NCBI GenBank assembly: GCA_937958005.1
Contig: CALGOB010000062.1
Coordinates: forward strand, 1-64,000
From: an uncultured Cyclobacteriaceae bacterium
GTDB taxonomy: Bacteria; Bacteroidota; Bacteroidia; Cytophagales; Cyclobacteriaceae
Direction: 5' to 3'
Length of the DNA: 64,000 bases
Shown here: piece after piece, positions 1 through 9,297 of the stretch
Layout of the letters: each line of letters starts with the position of its first letter
How positions within the stretch are numbered: position 1 is the stretch's first letter
Made by a program: the position numbers and the translations under genes
Notes under the pieces: generated by a model
The model's database searches: none
What the model was told of the DNA's origin: nothing
What the model saw: only the letters and a program-made list of their open reading frames with translations

Positions 1-402
1 CTATGGGCAATAATTTAATGATCGACTCAAGAGTCGGGGCGCCCGGCTAGGGGAATTAATATCCCTTAGGGATTAAATAGTGAATTCATAAGACTCAAAT
101 AGCCCTTTTTTTTACCTGCATTTCAATACATAGGCAAAGTAACAAAAAGGGGCTAGCTTGTTACTAGCAGCCATGTCAAAGCCTATAAATATAATGATGT
201 GGTTATCCCTATCCGCATTTTGGATGAGATTTCTGATGTCAGGTTAGATGGAATTAGTCATTAGCCTTTTAAGAAAAAATCATAAATAACCATTAGGTAG
301 TGGTTTAAATTCTTATTTGCAACACAGCCATAGCCTCTATTATGGTGAGTAGGAAATTTCTATTTCATCATTCGGGTCAAACTAACAAGTGTAAGCATAC
401 AA
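1..402. other. Intergenic repeat-rich stretch
   Basis: No intact gene is seen. Bases 1-87 match the segment at 24786-24896: both begin CTATGGGCAAT, carry an AGTCGGGG core and end in GGAATTAATATCCCTTAGG. Bases about 250-380 are a shortened copy of the inverted-repeat element found whole at 36451 and 38981. In between, about 157-263 reads open for some 35 codons up to a stop (including AYKYNDVVIPIRILDEIS), which looks like the tail of a lost gene; I cannot assign it. Confidence 0.6.
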
Positions 403-2229
403 TCATAATTCTAAGGCACTATAATATGCTTCTTCATAATATTTCACTAAATACTTCCAATCGAATTGCACCGAGGAGGCCTCTACTTTATTTCTATGTG
501 ATATTCTATCTCTCCTTGATAATTTCAGATATCGATACATCTGAAGGTATAGTTGATCTGCTGCAGCCTCAAATGATTTTTGATTCCTTTCTACTAGATA
601 AACACCTGATTTACTTTTATCTTTCATGTTTTTTTTGACAAAATCACCAAAACCAGAAAGGTCACTTGTAATTGCAGGGACACCACTAGCAATACATTCT
701 AACGGCGTGTATCCCCATGGCTCATAATAGCTCGGAAAAACACCTAAGTGACAGCCACGTACAAATTGGCCATACTCTAATCCAAACAATGGATTAGTAT
801 AATTGATAAAATCTGGGTGGTAAACTATTTTCACCCTATCATCCTCATGATTTACTAAATTAGACTCCCTTAAAAAATTAAGTATCTCATCTTGGTGATC
901 ATCTATTAAATTATGTGTTACCACAGAAGGAAGTTTATCTGATTTCCAAGATTGGATAGTTCTTCTATATCTCAACTTCCAGTAATCATCAATGTAATTA
1001 TTTAAAGAAGGTAAATGATGGTTCATGGTAGACGCTGCTTCAAAAAACAAAGCTTCACCTACTTGTTGCTTTATTGCCTCAACAGTATGCTTCAATTCTT
1101 CCATTAAAGCCTTAGACTGTAATGCTTCAGGGTTAATAGAATGAAAAGGTCTTTTTGTGACAAAAAACATAACAACAGTGATATCAGAGTTATCTTGTCT
1201 TAACCGATGATTTAACCTTGCCAATGCTTCAAGCGTTAAGTCATAACCTTTATTTTTATATTCGTATCTTCCTGAAGTAAAAAAGTAAAGTGTTTTATCT
1301 AAATCGAATGTATAACTTTGAAAAAAATGACCAATAGTAAATTGGTGGATTTTATTCTTATATTCTTTGTGTAAATTTTGGAACTCATGCAATGCCTCAA
1401 ACCTCTCTTTATTGATCCCATTAGGCAGAATAAAATCGGGCGCACGTCCTATTAGGTACTTACATTCTTCCGCTGTCACTTCACTAACGGTGGTAAAAAC
1501 ATGTGCACCATGAGCCGCAGCTCTTTCGATATAAACTTGCGATTCAATGTTAAAATGTGTTGCCTCTCTTTGCCAATCTTGAAAAGGAAGATGATCGTAA
1601 AACAAAGGATCATTCATAGCAAGATACCTTCCCAGAATCGTTGCATGCGTAGTGAAAATGGTTTTTATATTTATTTTATTCCTTCTAAGTGCTGGAATTG
1701 CTGTACCAGCCATCCACTCATGAAAGTGAGCTATTATCTCTCTGTAATCAGTCCCTTGACTGGCCAAAATAGTTAAAAATTGTCTAGTCATTTCGCCAAA
1801 AGCGACCACATCATTTACCAAAGCATCTTCATGGGATAAAGTAATACCATGATCATTCCAAAGATGGTACTTAATATCCCCCAATGCATTTCGTACGCTG
1901 TTCAAATCAAAAAGCACTGCCTTAGGCCTACCGGTAACCAACCAATAACCATAATGCACAATTAAACCTTGTTTATTCATTTCAGCAACAGCCATCCCAA
2001 AAGCATCCGCTGTATCTACTATTGGTTCAAATTCAGCTGCCACTTGCTGATGATCATAAGGTCCTACAAGACAATAATTACCTTTCCACTTATCACTTAT
2101 AGTAGGGGCTTTAGATCTGATAACTGTGTAGATACCACCTACCTGATTCATAACCTCCCAAGCAATTTCTACAAGTAAGGTATCTTTAATACGTTTTTTA
2201 GTGAGTTTTTTAAAGCTAGCGTTTTGCAC
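403..2229 (-). CDS. Glycogen synthase, eukaryote-type GT3 family
   Basis: Predicted to transfer glucose from a sugar nucleotide onto the non-reducing end of glycogen (EC 2.4.1.11 type, cytosolic). The N-terminus has EIAWEVMNQVGGIYTV (about 21-36), the nucleotide-sugar loop of animal and fungal glycogen synthases rather than bacterial GlgA. YYEPWGYTPLEC (about 501-512) supplies the usual catalytic glutamate, followed by GVPAITSDLSGFG. Near the C-terminus RRDRISHRNK (about 572-581) resembles the arginine cluster that in eukaryotic enzymes binds glucose-6-phosphate, so allosteric control is possible but inferred. At 608 residues it is slightly shorter than yeast or animal enzymes. The start is GTG; the next in-frame ATG lies inside the conserved N-terminal loop. 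It appears to be transcribed alone. Confidence 0.92.
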   Translation of the reverse strand: MQNASFKKLTKKRIKDTLLVEIAWEVMNQVGGIYTVIRSKAPTISDKWKGNYCLVGPYDHQQVAAEFEPIVDTADAFGMAVAEMNKQGLIVHYGYWLVTGRPKAVLFDLNSVRNALGDIKYHLWNDHGITLSHEDALVNDVVAFGEMTRQFLTILASQGTDYREIIAHFHEWMAGTAIPALRRNKINIKTIFTTHATILGRYLAMNDPLFYDHLPFQDWQREATHFNIESQVYIERAAAHGAHVFTTVSEVTAEECKYLIGRAPDFILPNGINKERFEALHEFQNLHKEYKNKIHQFTIGHFFQSYTFDLDKTLYFFTSGRYEYKNKGYDLTLEALARLNHRLRQDNSDITVVMFFVTKRPFHSINPEALQSKALMEELKHTVEAIKQQVGEALFFEAASTMNHHLPSLNNYIDDYWKLRYRRTIQSWKSDKLPSVVTHNLIDDHQDEILNFLRESNLVNHEDDRVKIVYHPDFINYTNPLFGLEYGQFVRGCHLGVFPSYYEPWGYTPLECIASGVPAITSDLSGFGDFVKKNMKDKSKSGVYLVERNQKSFEAAADQLYLQMYRYLKLSRRDRISHRNKVEASSVQFDWKYLVKYYEEAYYSALEL

Positions 2230-2351
2230 GTATGATTTTGATTAAAATATTCTAAACAAGTTCCACGAAGTGTGTTCTTCAATTTATAGTATATTGAATG
2301 TTAAAAAAAGAAATGTATCAGAAACCATACTAAATTAGAAATAATGATTAT

Positions 2352-3242
2352 CTATTTTCTGCCTTTGGATAGTCTATTGGCTATCCAAACACCAAGCAGT
2401 ATAAGTGCAATACCAAGGTAATGAATAAGTCTTAGTTGTTCCCCATCCCAAACTCCCCACAAAATAGCAACTATTGGAATAATATAAGTTACAGAACTTG
2501 TAAATACAGGATCTGTAATTTTCACTAAGTAATTAAATACAATTAAGGCAATTGCCGTTCCAACTACTCCCAATACACTAATATAATATATTCCATTAAT
2601 GACTTCTGGATTTTCTTGAATCCTCAATAATATATCTGTATTTAAAAGAATCACTATTGCAAAAGGTCCCATAAACAAAAGGCTTACACTCGTAATGGCA
2701 ATAGCATTTACTTCAGCAAGGAAGTATTTGATCGTATTCAAGTTTATACCATACATAATCGTAGCTAATACCACTAAAAACGCATAGGCATTAATACCTG
2801 CCAATCCATCTTTAGATGAACCGACAATTAAAACTGACGTTCCAATAAAACCTATCACTATTCCTATAGCAGTAGACTTTACTATTTTTTTTTGAAAGAA
2901 TAGGGCTCCCATCAGTATAACAAACAAAGGGGTTAATGCATTCAAGACACCTGTAAAGGCACTTGGCAATTCTGTTTGAGCTATTGCAAAAAGGAATGCA
3001 GGAATTAAACTACCAACTATTCCTATAATTAGTAAGAGTCCTAATTGTTTTCTTGAAAGTCCTTTTAGTTTAAAAAAAGCTATCGGTGAGATGACTAAAC
3101 TTGCGGCTATAATTCTGAGAGCACCTACCTGAATAGCACTAAGTGATTCAAGTCCTTTTTTAATCATTATAAAAGAACTTCCCCATATTAATGATAAGAT
3201 CAATAATAGCATCAATGCAAAATAACGACTGTTTTTAAGCAT
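2352..3242 (-). CDS. EamA/DMT-family transporter
   Basis: Inner-membrane drug/metabolite transporter of about 296 residues with ten hydrophobic segments in two similar halves. LLILSLIWGSSFIMIKKGL at the N-terminus is the classic first helix of EamA proteins, and the second half begins near AFLVVLATIMYGINLNTIKY. The C-terminus is basic (NRLSKGRK). Family members export amino acids or other metabolites, but the substrate cannot be read here. Its ATG lies one base after the dusB stop, so the two genes are probably cotranscribed. Confidence 0.9.
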   Translation of the reverse strand: MLKNSRYFALMLLLILSLIWGSSFIMIKKGLESLSAIQVGALRIIAASLVISPIAFFKLKGLSRKQLGLLLIIGIVGSLIPAFLFAIAQTELPSAFTGVLNALTPLFVILMGALFFQKKIVKSTAIGIVIGFIGTSVLIVGSSKDGLAGINAYAFLVVLATIMYGINLNTIKYFLAEVNAIAITSVSLLFMGPFAIVILLNTDILLRIQENPEVINGIYYISVLGVVGTAIALIVFNYLVKITDPVFTSSVTYIIPIVAILWGVWDGEQLRLIHYLGIALILLGVWIANRLSKGRK

Positions 3243-3243
3243 T

Positions 3244-4239
3244 TTAACTTATAATAATACTGTCAGAGAATTCATGAGATATTTCATCCAAAATATTAAA
3301 AATCTCCTTTGGGTCATCACATTCTACAAGCCTACTGCGAAAAGGTTTAAAATGAGGGATTCCCCTAAAATAGTTGGTATAATGCCTTCTCATTTCAAAT
3401 ACACCTTTTCTATCCCCTTTCCATTCAAGTGAAAAAGTCAAGTGCTTCTTTGTGATTTCTACCCTATCATCTATGGAGGGTGGATCCAGTTTTTTCCCTG
3501 TTGCTAAATAGTGTTTAATCTCATTAAAAATCCAAGGATAACCAATAGCAGCTCTACCAATCATGATTCCATCTACCCCATACTTCTCTTTGTATAGCTT
3601 CGCTTTTTCTGGTGAGTCAATGTCTCCATTCCCAAAGATAGGGATGTGTATATCAGGGTGGTTTTTAACTTCGGCAATAAAATCCCAATTAGCCTCTCCT
3701 TTATACATTTGTTTTCTGGTTCTTCCATGGATTGTCAATGCCTGTATCCCTACATCCTGTAGCCTTTTAGCTACTTCCACAATTTTGATAGTATCGTCAT
3801 CCCAGCCAAGCCTTGTTTTAACCGTAACCGGCCTACCCACTGCTTTGACTATCTCTGATGTCATATTCTGCATTTTAGGAAGATCCAATAAGATGCCTGC
3901 ACCTGCACCTTTGCAAGCAACTTTTTTAACTGGGCATCCATAATTTATATCAACTATCTCTGGATTAGCTGCCTCGGCAATGGCTGCTGCTTCTCTCATA
4001 GAGGCAATCTTATCGCCAAATATTTGAATTCCAATAGGTCTTTCATAATCATAAATATCTAATTTCTGTACACTTTTTGCAGCATCCCTAATAAGACCTT
4101 CTGCTGAAATAAATTCTGTGTACATGACATCTGCACCATTCTCTTTGCAGACTGCACGAAAGGGTGGATCGCTTACATCCTCCATTGGCGCCAGTAAAAG
4201 CGGAAATTCACCAATTTCTAAGTTTCCTATTTTGACCAA
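3244..4239 (-). CDS. dusB: tRNA-dihydrouridine synthase, DusB type
   Basis: FMN-dependent reductase that converts uridines in the tRNA D-loop to dihydrouridine. The TIM-barrel begins LLLAPMEDVSDPPFR; NYGCPVKKV carries the probable catalytic cysteine (C102); TVKTRLGWDD, IHGRTRKQMYKG and IPIFGNGDI are the expected FMN and substrate loops, and DGIMIGRAAIGYPWIF is the phosphate-binding end. The length of 331 residues is normal. The start codon is TTG, accepted because the conserved N-terminus (MVKIGNLEIGEFPLLLAPM) begins there. The gene is divergent from the CPBP protease gene across a 39-bp gap holding a palindromic promoter. Confidence 0.95.
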   Translation of the reverse strand: MVKIGNLEIGEFPLLLAPMEDVSDPPFRAVCKENGADVMYTEFISAEGLIRDAAKSVQKLDIYDYERPIGIQIFGDKIASMREAAAIAEAANPEIVDINYGCPVKKVACKGAGAGILLDLPKMQNMTSEIVKAVGRPVTVKTRLGWDDDTIKIVEVAKRLQDVGIQALTIHGRTRKQMYKGEANWDFIAEVKNHPDIHIPIFGNGDIDSPEKAKLYKEKYGVDGIMIGRAAIGYPWIFNEIKHYLATGKKLDPPSIDDRVEITKKHLTFSLEWKGDRKGVFEMRRHYTNYFRGIPHFKPFRSRLVECDDPKEIFNILDEISHEFSDSIIIS

Positions 4240-4270
4240 ATCTTTATTGTCTAAATTTGCAGCAAATTTA
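4231..4270. promoter_or_regulatory. Divergent promoter with palindromic -7 boxes
   Basis: The 19-bp palindrome TAAATTTGCAGCAAATTTA at 4252-4270 contains a TAnnTTTG box (Bacteroidota sigma-A -7 element) on each strand. On the plus strand TTTG at 4231 lies 17 bases upstream of the box, a good -33 match. The minus-strand -33 element is weak. The boxes overlap, so polymerase could serve only dusB or the CPBP gene at one time. Confidence 0.5.
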
Positions 4271-4278
4271 ATTCAAAT

Positions 4279-5211
4279 ATGAACAATTATCATCATAGAT
4301 TAATTCCGGACGATAAACAACCTGCTTTAATCTTCTTGATGCTTCTAGCTAGTCTTGCTGCAGGATTCTTCATTGCTGCATTCTTTGCATCATTAGCAGC
4401 ATTCCCTTTTATAGGCGAAGCAAAAGAAGCTGCAGAGATTATGATTAACCCTTCTCCAGATAAATGGTGGCCAATTATGGTCATGCAATTAACTTCTGCT
4501 TTTACATTATTCATTCTAACTCCTTATCTTTTCATTAAATATATTCTTAAAACAGAAACAAATTTTCTATTTAAGAAGCAGGACAAATTTGCTATCGCTA
4601 TAGGGGCAACAGTAATAGCCACCATATGCTTTATGATGGTTAATACCGTTCTGATTGAATGGAATAGTCAACTAGTCTTACCAGAGTTTTTAAATAGTGT
4701 AGAAAACTATATTAGAAACAAAGAGGATAGTCTAGCAGAGTTAACACTTTTTTTAACAAAATTTGAAGGGGTAGATCAATTTCTTTTTACACTAATTGTC
4801 ATTGCTGCAGTACCAGCTATAGGTGAGGAATTTCTTTTTAGAGGAATTTTACAGACTGCCATGGAAAAGTATTTAAGGAATCCGCATGCAGCAATCATCC
4901 TAACAGCTATCATTTTTAGTGCTTTTCATTTTCAATTTTACGGTTTTCTTCCAAGAATGGCACTGGGTGTGCTCTTTGGCTATCTTTTTTACTATTCAGG
5001 AAATTTAATATACCCTATGATTGCCCATTTTATTAATAATGGTCTTACCGTTACTATGATTTATCTATTTAACATCAATCAAACAGAAATTAACATAGAA
5101 AATCAGGAACCACCATCAATAATGTATGTGTTGATATTCTTGGTTATCGGAATTCTGTTTATGTTTACTTATTACAGGCTGTTTCAAAAAAAGAAATTGT
5201 ATAATGGGTAG
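4279..5211 (+). CDS. CPBP-family intramembrane metalloprotease
   Basis: Multi-pass membrane protein (about 8 hydrophobic segments, 310 residues) of the CAAX-protease/bacteriocin-processing family (ABI, PF02517-like). All three catalytic motifs are visible: EEFLFR (E183/E184), FSAFH ending in H217, and HFINN from H250. Bacterial members cleave or bind membrane substrates, some acting in bacteriocin self-immunity; the substrate here is unknown. The RiPP precursors in this window are not adjacent, so a link is speculation. The stop overlaps the next start in the octamer ATGGGTAG. Confidence 0.9.
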   Translation: MNNYHHRLIPDDKQPALIFLMLLASLAAGFFIAAFFASLAAFPFIGEAKEAAEIMINPSPDKWWPIMVMQLTSAFTLFILTPYLFIKYILKTETNFLFKKQDKFAIAIGATVIATICFMMVNTVLIEWNSQLVLPEFLNSVENYIRNKEDSLAELTLFLTKFEGVDQFLFTLIVIAAVPAIGEEFLFRGILQTAMEKYLRNPHAAIILTAIIFSAFHFQFYGFLPRMALGVLFGYLFYYSGNLIYPMIAHFINNGLTVTMIYLFNINQTEINIENQEPPSIMYVLIFLVIGILFMFTYYRLFQKKKLYNG

Positions 5212-5410
5212 TTGGCAGAAAATTTTTTCCGATGAATTAGTCTATCGGGCAGAAATTGTAAAAGCAGTTCTGGGAGAAAATGAAATAGATGCAGTCATCT
5301 TAAATAAACGTGACACTAACTATCATTGGGGCTCTCATGAAGTAATGGTCGCAGCGGATGATGTATTGAAAGCAATCAAAATCATAAAAGAAGAAATCAA
5401 TTTTGAGTAA
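5204..5410 (+). CDS. DUF2007 domain small protein
   Basis: A 68-residue cytosolic protein matching the DUF2007 'putative signal-transducing' fold: it begins with a residue pattern for an alpha/beta ferredoxin-like unit (VYRAEIVKAVLGENEIDAVILNK) and ends with DDVLKAIKIIKE. Family members resemble PII-like or regulatory domains; no ligand is proven. It overlaps both neighbours by 8 bases, implying translational coupling with the CPBP protease and cdsA. Confidence 0.8.
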   Translation: MGSWQKIFSDELVYRAEIVKAVLGENEIDAVILNKRDTNYHWGSHEVMVAADDVLKAIKIIKEEINFE

Positions 5411-6221
5411 AAATAAAGAACTTGTCAGGCGATTAATTGCAGGTATTATTGGTGCATTTGTAGTCATATTTGCCATCGCATATAATAAATGGAGTTATTT
5501 CGGAGTCTTTTTTTCCATCATGCTCATTACTCAATGGGAGTTTTATGGGTTACTAAAGGTTCAAAGTTTTCTTCCTATACGCTTATTGGGTGTTATCGTT
5601 GGGGCTATGATTTTTACCCTAAGCTTTTTAATTGAAAATGATATTATATCGGATAGGATCTATTTTATTTTATTTCCAACTGCCTCATTTATTTTTTTTA
5701 TTAAGCTTTATAAAAAAAATGACCCCAATCCTTTTACAAATATTGCCTTCTTTTTCCTTGGCATTATGTATGTGAGTATTCCTTTATCATTACTGAATGT
5801 AACTGCTTTTTTAAAAGGAGGGTATAATTATGAACTTCCACTTGGCATTCTACTATTACTATGGGCAAGTGATACAGGGGCTTATTTTGCGGGGGTTAAT
5901 TTTGGTAAAACTAAATTATTTGAAAGAGTCTCTCCTAAAAAATCTTGGGAAGGGAGCTTAGGTGGCACTATTTTAGCCATGGCCATGGCGTTTGGAATCT
6001 CTCGATATTTCATGGTGGTTGATACTCTCTCGTGGATAATCATCGCAGCTATTATCATTGTCGCTGGCACTTATGGAGATCTGGTAGAATCTATGTTTAA
6101 GCGTAGTATATTGATAAAAGATTCAGGAACCACTATTCCTGGACATGGTGGATTCCTTGATAGATTTGATGGTCTGCTACTTGCTGTCCCTTTTATAATT
6201 GTCTATTTAGAATTAATGTAA
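5403..6221 (+). CDS. cdsA: Phosphatidate cytidylyltransferase
   Basis: Makes CDP-diacylglycerol from phosphatidate and CTP, the entry point to all phospholipids; integral to the inner membrane (272 residues, about 8 helices). The signature runs from SPKKSWEGSLGG through GTYGDLVESMFKRSILIKD to PGHGGFLDRFDG, with the metal-binding aspartates in place. The start is TTG inside the octamer TTGAGTAA shared with the DUF2007 stop; no ATG occurs before the first membrane helix. The psd gene of the same pathway lies 1.4 kb downstream. Confidence 0.95.
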   Translation: MSKNKELVRRLIAGIIGAFVVIFAIAYNKWSYFGVFFSIMLITQWEFYGLLKVQSFLPIRLLGVIVGAMIFTLSFLIENDIISDRIYFILFPTASFIFFIKLYKKNDPNPFTNIAFFFLGIMYVSIPLSLLNVTAFLKGGYNYELPLGILLLLWASDTGAYFAGVNFGKTKLFERVSPKKSWEGSLGGTILAMAMAFGISRYFMVVDTLSWIIIAAIIIVAGTYGDLVESMFKRSILIKDSGTTIPGHGGFLDRFDGLLLAVPFIIVYLELM

Positions 6222-6263
6222 AACATTTAAGACTCTTCCTGTGAAATGAATTGGAATAGTCAC

Positions 6264-6293
6264 TTTGAATTACTAATCCTTTCTTTAGATTTG
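6264..6293 (+). promoter_or_regulatory. Promoter of glutamate dehydrogenase gene
   Basis: TTTG at 6264-6267, 18 bases, then TAGATTTG at 6286-6293 fit the Bacteroidota consensus TTTG-N17-20-TAnnTTTG. The box lies 42 bases ahead of the ATG. Confidence 0.6.
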
Positions 6294-6335
6294 TGTATAG
6301 AAACAACATTAATTTAAAAAGAAAACTTTAACAAT

Positions 6336-7610
6336 ATGGGTTACATTGAACCGGCTCCAATAACGGACAAGGAAAATCCTTTTGAGTCAATGATGTCAAG
6401 GTTTCACATTGCTGCTCAGCACTTGGGTCTTGATGACGAAGTTTACAATGTCCTTAAATCTCCGGAAAAGCAGGTTATTGTCAATTTACCAGTTACAATG
6501 GATGATGGCTCTATCAAAGTATTTGAAGGGTATAGAGTGATCCATTCAAATATTTTAGGCCCTTCCAAAGGTGGTATCAGATACGACATGGATGTGCATT
6601 TAGATGAAGTGAAAGCTTTAGCAGCATGGATGACATGGAAATGTGCGGTAGTGGATATTCCCTATGGAGGAGCAAAAGGAGGGATCAAATGCAATCCAAG
6701 AGAAATGTCTCGTGGAGAAGTTGAAAGATTAACACGTGCCTATGCTTCTGCTATGCACGAAGTTTTAGGGCCTGATAAAGATATTCCTGCACCTGATATG
6801 GGGACTGGCCCTGAAGAGATGGCTTGGTTAATGGATCAGTATTCTAGACAAAAGGGAACTACTATCAACGCAGTTGTTACTGGTAAGCCATTAGTTTTAG
6901 GTGGTTCACTAGGTAGAAAAGAAGCAACTGGTAGAGGGGTAATGATATCTGCACTGGCAGCCATGGAAAAACTTCAGATCAATCCTTTTAAAGCAACCTG
7001 CTCTATTCAAGGGTTTGGTAATGTTGGATCATGGGCTGCTTATCTACTAGAAGAACGAGGTGTAAAAATTTGTGGCATTAGTGATCTTTCTGGTGCTTAT
7101 TACAATAAAGAAGGGATCAAAATCAAGAAAGCCATTGACTATCGAAATGCAAACAAAGGTAGTTTAGAAGGTTTTGAAGGTGCTGAAAAAATAGATCCTG
7201 AAGAATTATTACTATTAGACGTTGATGTATTGGTCCCTGCAGCAGTAGAGGATGTAATCACTACAAAAAATGCCGATAAAATAAAAGCTAAATTAATCGT
7301 AGAAGGTGCCAATGGCCCTACTTCTGCCAAAGCAGATTCTATTATCAATGATAAAGGGATTATGGCTGTCCCTGATATTTTAGCCAACGCTGGAGGTGTT
7401 ACTGTTTCATATTTTGAGTGGGTACAGAACAGGCTAGGGTATAAATGGACTGCTGAAAGAGTAAACAGACGTTCTGACAGGATCATGAAAACCTCTTTTG
7501 GAAAAGTTTATAAGACCTCAAAAAAATATGAAGTCTCCTTAAGAATTGCAGCTTATATAGTTGCTATTGAAAAAGTAAGAGATACACTTAGATATAGAGG
7601 AGGATTTTAA
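6336..7610 (+). CDS. gdhA: Glu/Leu/Phe/Val dehydrogenase (glutamate dehydrogenase)
   Basis: Interconverts glutamate and 2-oxoglutarate plus ammonia with NAD(P) (hexameric, cytosolic). The substrate domain shows GPSKGGIRYDMD, MTWKCAVVDIPYGGAKGGI with the catalytic lysine region, and PAPDMGTGPEEMAW. The Rossmann domain has the nucleotide loop GFGNVGSWAA and the late motif VEGANGPTS. The length of 424 residues matches the family. The cofactor and exact substrate (Glu versus branched-chain or Phe) cannot be settled by eye, though the length and motifs favour glutamate. It sits between cdsA and psd with its own promoter-like box. Confidence 0.93.
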   Translation: MGYIEPAPITDKENPFESMMSRFHIAAQHLGLDDEVYNVLKSPEKQVIVNLPVTMDDGSIKVFEGYRVIHSNILGPSKGGIRYDMDVHLDEVKALAAWMTWKCAVVDIPYGGAKGGIKCNPREMSRGEVERLTRAYASAMHEVLGPDKDIPAPDMGTGPEEMAWLMDQYSRQKGTTINAVVTGKPLVLGGSLGRKEATGRGVMISALAAMEKLQINPFKATCSIQGFGNVGSWAAYLLEERGVKICGISDLSGAYYNKEGIKIKKAIDYRNANKGSLEGFEGAEKIDPEELLLLDVDVLVPAAVEDVITTKNADKIKAKLIVEGANGPTSAKADSIINDKGIMAVPDILANAGGVTVSYFEWVQNRLGYKWTAERVNRRSDRIMKTSFGKVYKTSKKYEVSLRIAAYIVAIEKVRDTLRYRGGF

Positions 7611-7623
7611 ATCATATAATATT

Positions 7624-8274
7624 ATGACCATACATAAGGAAGGAAAAGCATCGCTTTTAATAACAATCATATTCTGCTTAGTTGTTGGGGTTCTAACATG
7701 GAATTATCTAACAGCCCCTATTTCATACGTGATCTATGGGTTATTAGCGTTTCTTTTCCTCCTTATTCTCCAATTTTTCAGAAATCCTAAAGTAGAGCTA
7801 CTTCAAGATGAATCATTGGTATATGCGCCAGCTGATGGGAAAGTAGTTGTTATTGAAGAGGCGGAAGAAAATGAATTTTTAAAGGAGAAAAGAAAACAAG
7901 TCTCTATTTTTATGTCCCCCATTAATGTACATATCAATAGAAATCCAGTAAGTGGGATAATCAAATACTTCAAATATCACCCAGGAAAATACCTAGTAGC
8001 TTGGCATCCAAAATCAAGCACAGAAAATGAAAGAACGACTATCGTTTACCAAACCAATAATGGTACTCAGATTTTAATCCGGCAAATAGCTGGCGCGCTT
8101 GCAAGAAGAATCAAATGGTATATTGACAAGGATCATGAGGTAGCTCAAAATAAAGAATTTGGTTTTATCAAATTTGGTTCTAGAGTGGATCTCTATTTAC
8201 CTTTAGACGCCGAAATATGCGTTGAAATAGATCAAAAAACCAAAGGTGGGAGAACAGTAATCGCTAAGCTATAG
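7624..8274 (+). CDS. psd: Phosphatidylserine decarboxylase, short type
   Basis: Decarboxylates phosphatidylserine to phosphatidylethanolamine. This is the ~215-residue form: two N-terminal membrane helices (about 10-55), then the catalytic domain with YAPADGKVV, FMSPINVHINRNPV and the self-cleavage site FGS (G185-S186), where serine becomes the pyruvoyl group. It starts 14 bases after gdhA, so it may be read from the same transcript. Together with cdsA it gives two of the steps to phosphatidylethanolamine; pssA is not in the window. Confidence 0.94.
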   Translation: MTIHKEGKASLLITIIFCLVVGVLTWNYLTAPISYVIYGLLAFLFLLILQFFRNPKVELLQDESLVYAPADGKVVVIEEAEENEFLKEKRKQVSIFMSPINVHINRNPVSGIIKYFKYHPGKYLVAWHPKSSTENERTTIVYQTNNGTQILIRQIAGALARRIKWYIDKDHEVAQNKEFGFIKFGSRVDLYLPLDAEICVEIDQKTKGGRTVIAKL

Positions 8275-8449
8275 AAGCTAACCCTTTATCATACGAATAC
8301 TTTTTACTTTCTCATAAAGCTGTTTTTACATGAAGCTTTTAAGTTTGATTACTATTAGTGCATTGCCATGAACTGATAGTCAAGCATTTTTCTATCAATT
8401 TTCTACTGTCATCCAACTAAATTTAGATTTCAAGAAAAATCTAGCTTTA

Positions 8450-8660
8450 AATCGATGAAACAAAGATTATTTCTCAGGTTCGAAAAACACCCCTCTATCT
8501 TAAAATGGTTTTCCTGAATAGGTAGCTTTCTGTGGCGACAGTCCGATTCATTTTTTGTCGCTTCGGCAATCCGATTGATCAAAAAGAACCGCTCGACGGC
8601 GTACCGTGCCAACCCACCTAAACGCATAAAAATGAATATCTTTTTTCTCGGATACTAGTA
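8450..8660. repeat. GC-rich intergenic repeat, copy 1
   Basis: Shares AAAGATTATTTCT and ACACCCC blocks with copy 2 and a GTCCGATTCATTTTTT block with the copies near 58.2 and 61.6 kb. Then comes GACGGCGTACCGTGCCAACC, and it closes CTCGGATACTAGTA. It is far richer in G and C than the surrounding DNA. No open frame is shared among copies, so it is not a gene family. Confidence 0.65.
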
Positions 8661-8987
8661 TAAATTTACTTTTTACACAAGACAAAATTTGAGCATTTAT
8701 TCTAAGTTTTAAGAATAAGCTTTTTTACAAATAATAGAATAAGGGTAATGGCATTTAAAGTTGTTACCTTTTTATTACTTCTAGGAAAAATTTTAGTCAT
8801 AAAACTATCAAAATGATAAAATCAAGAATTTTATATAGGCAAACTTTAATAGCTCTTTAAAACATAAGTCAAATAGTCAGACTGGTTTAAAGCTCTCTTT
8901 AGAGTATGATTAAATTAAACAAACAATTAGTATTTAATTACTGGCATCCAAGTAAAACTGAAATTGAAGAAAAACTGCTCTTGATAT

Positions 8988-9287
8988 CGTTTAATCAAAG
9001 ATTATTTCTGAAGTTCAAAAACACCCCCTGTAAATCAATCGAAGGGCTGACAACTCTAGCTTTCGTCCGTTTTTTCCTTGCCGCGGGGGCGGACCCCTGA
9101 AAAAAGGACCGCGCGACGGCCGCCAAAAAAATCAACAGGGTCGCCTGGCGAATAATTTAAAGCTCCCACCCTAAACCCGGCAGCGGCCGACACGTCTCGC
9201 ACACCCCACTAAATGATCACCGCGACGGCGAACCGTGCCAACCCTCCAAAATGTATAAAAATGAAAACCTTTTTCTCGGATACTAGT
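8988..9287. repeat. GC-rich intergenic repeat, copy 2
   Basis: Same orientation as copy 1 and about 540 bases away. It carries extra GC-rich blocks (CAACAGGGTCGCCTGGCGAA, CGGCAGCGGCCGACACG) before the shared GACGGCGAACCGTGCCAACC and the terminal CTCGGATACTAGTA. TCGCCTGGCGA is a small palindrome also kept in part in the 61.6-kb copy. Confidence 0.65.
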
Positions 9288-9297
9288 AATTAATATC

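Noticed and set aside
342-638. Plus-strand ORF of 98 codons at the 3' end of glycogen synthase
   Set aside because: Antisense to the glycogen synthase gene and begun inside a repeat copy; no protein-like pattern.
8430-8627. Minus-strand ORF of 65 codons and plus-strand ORF at 8906-9100
   Set aside because: Both run through the GC-rich repeat and are not shared by the other repeat copies.
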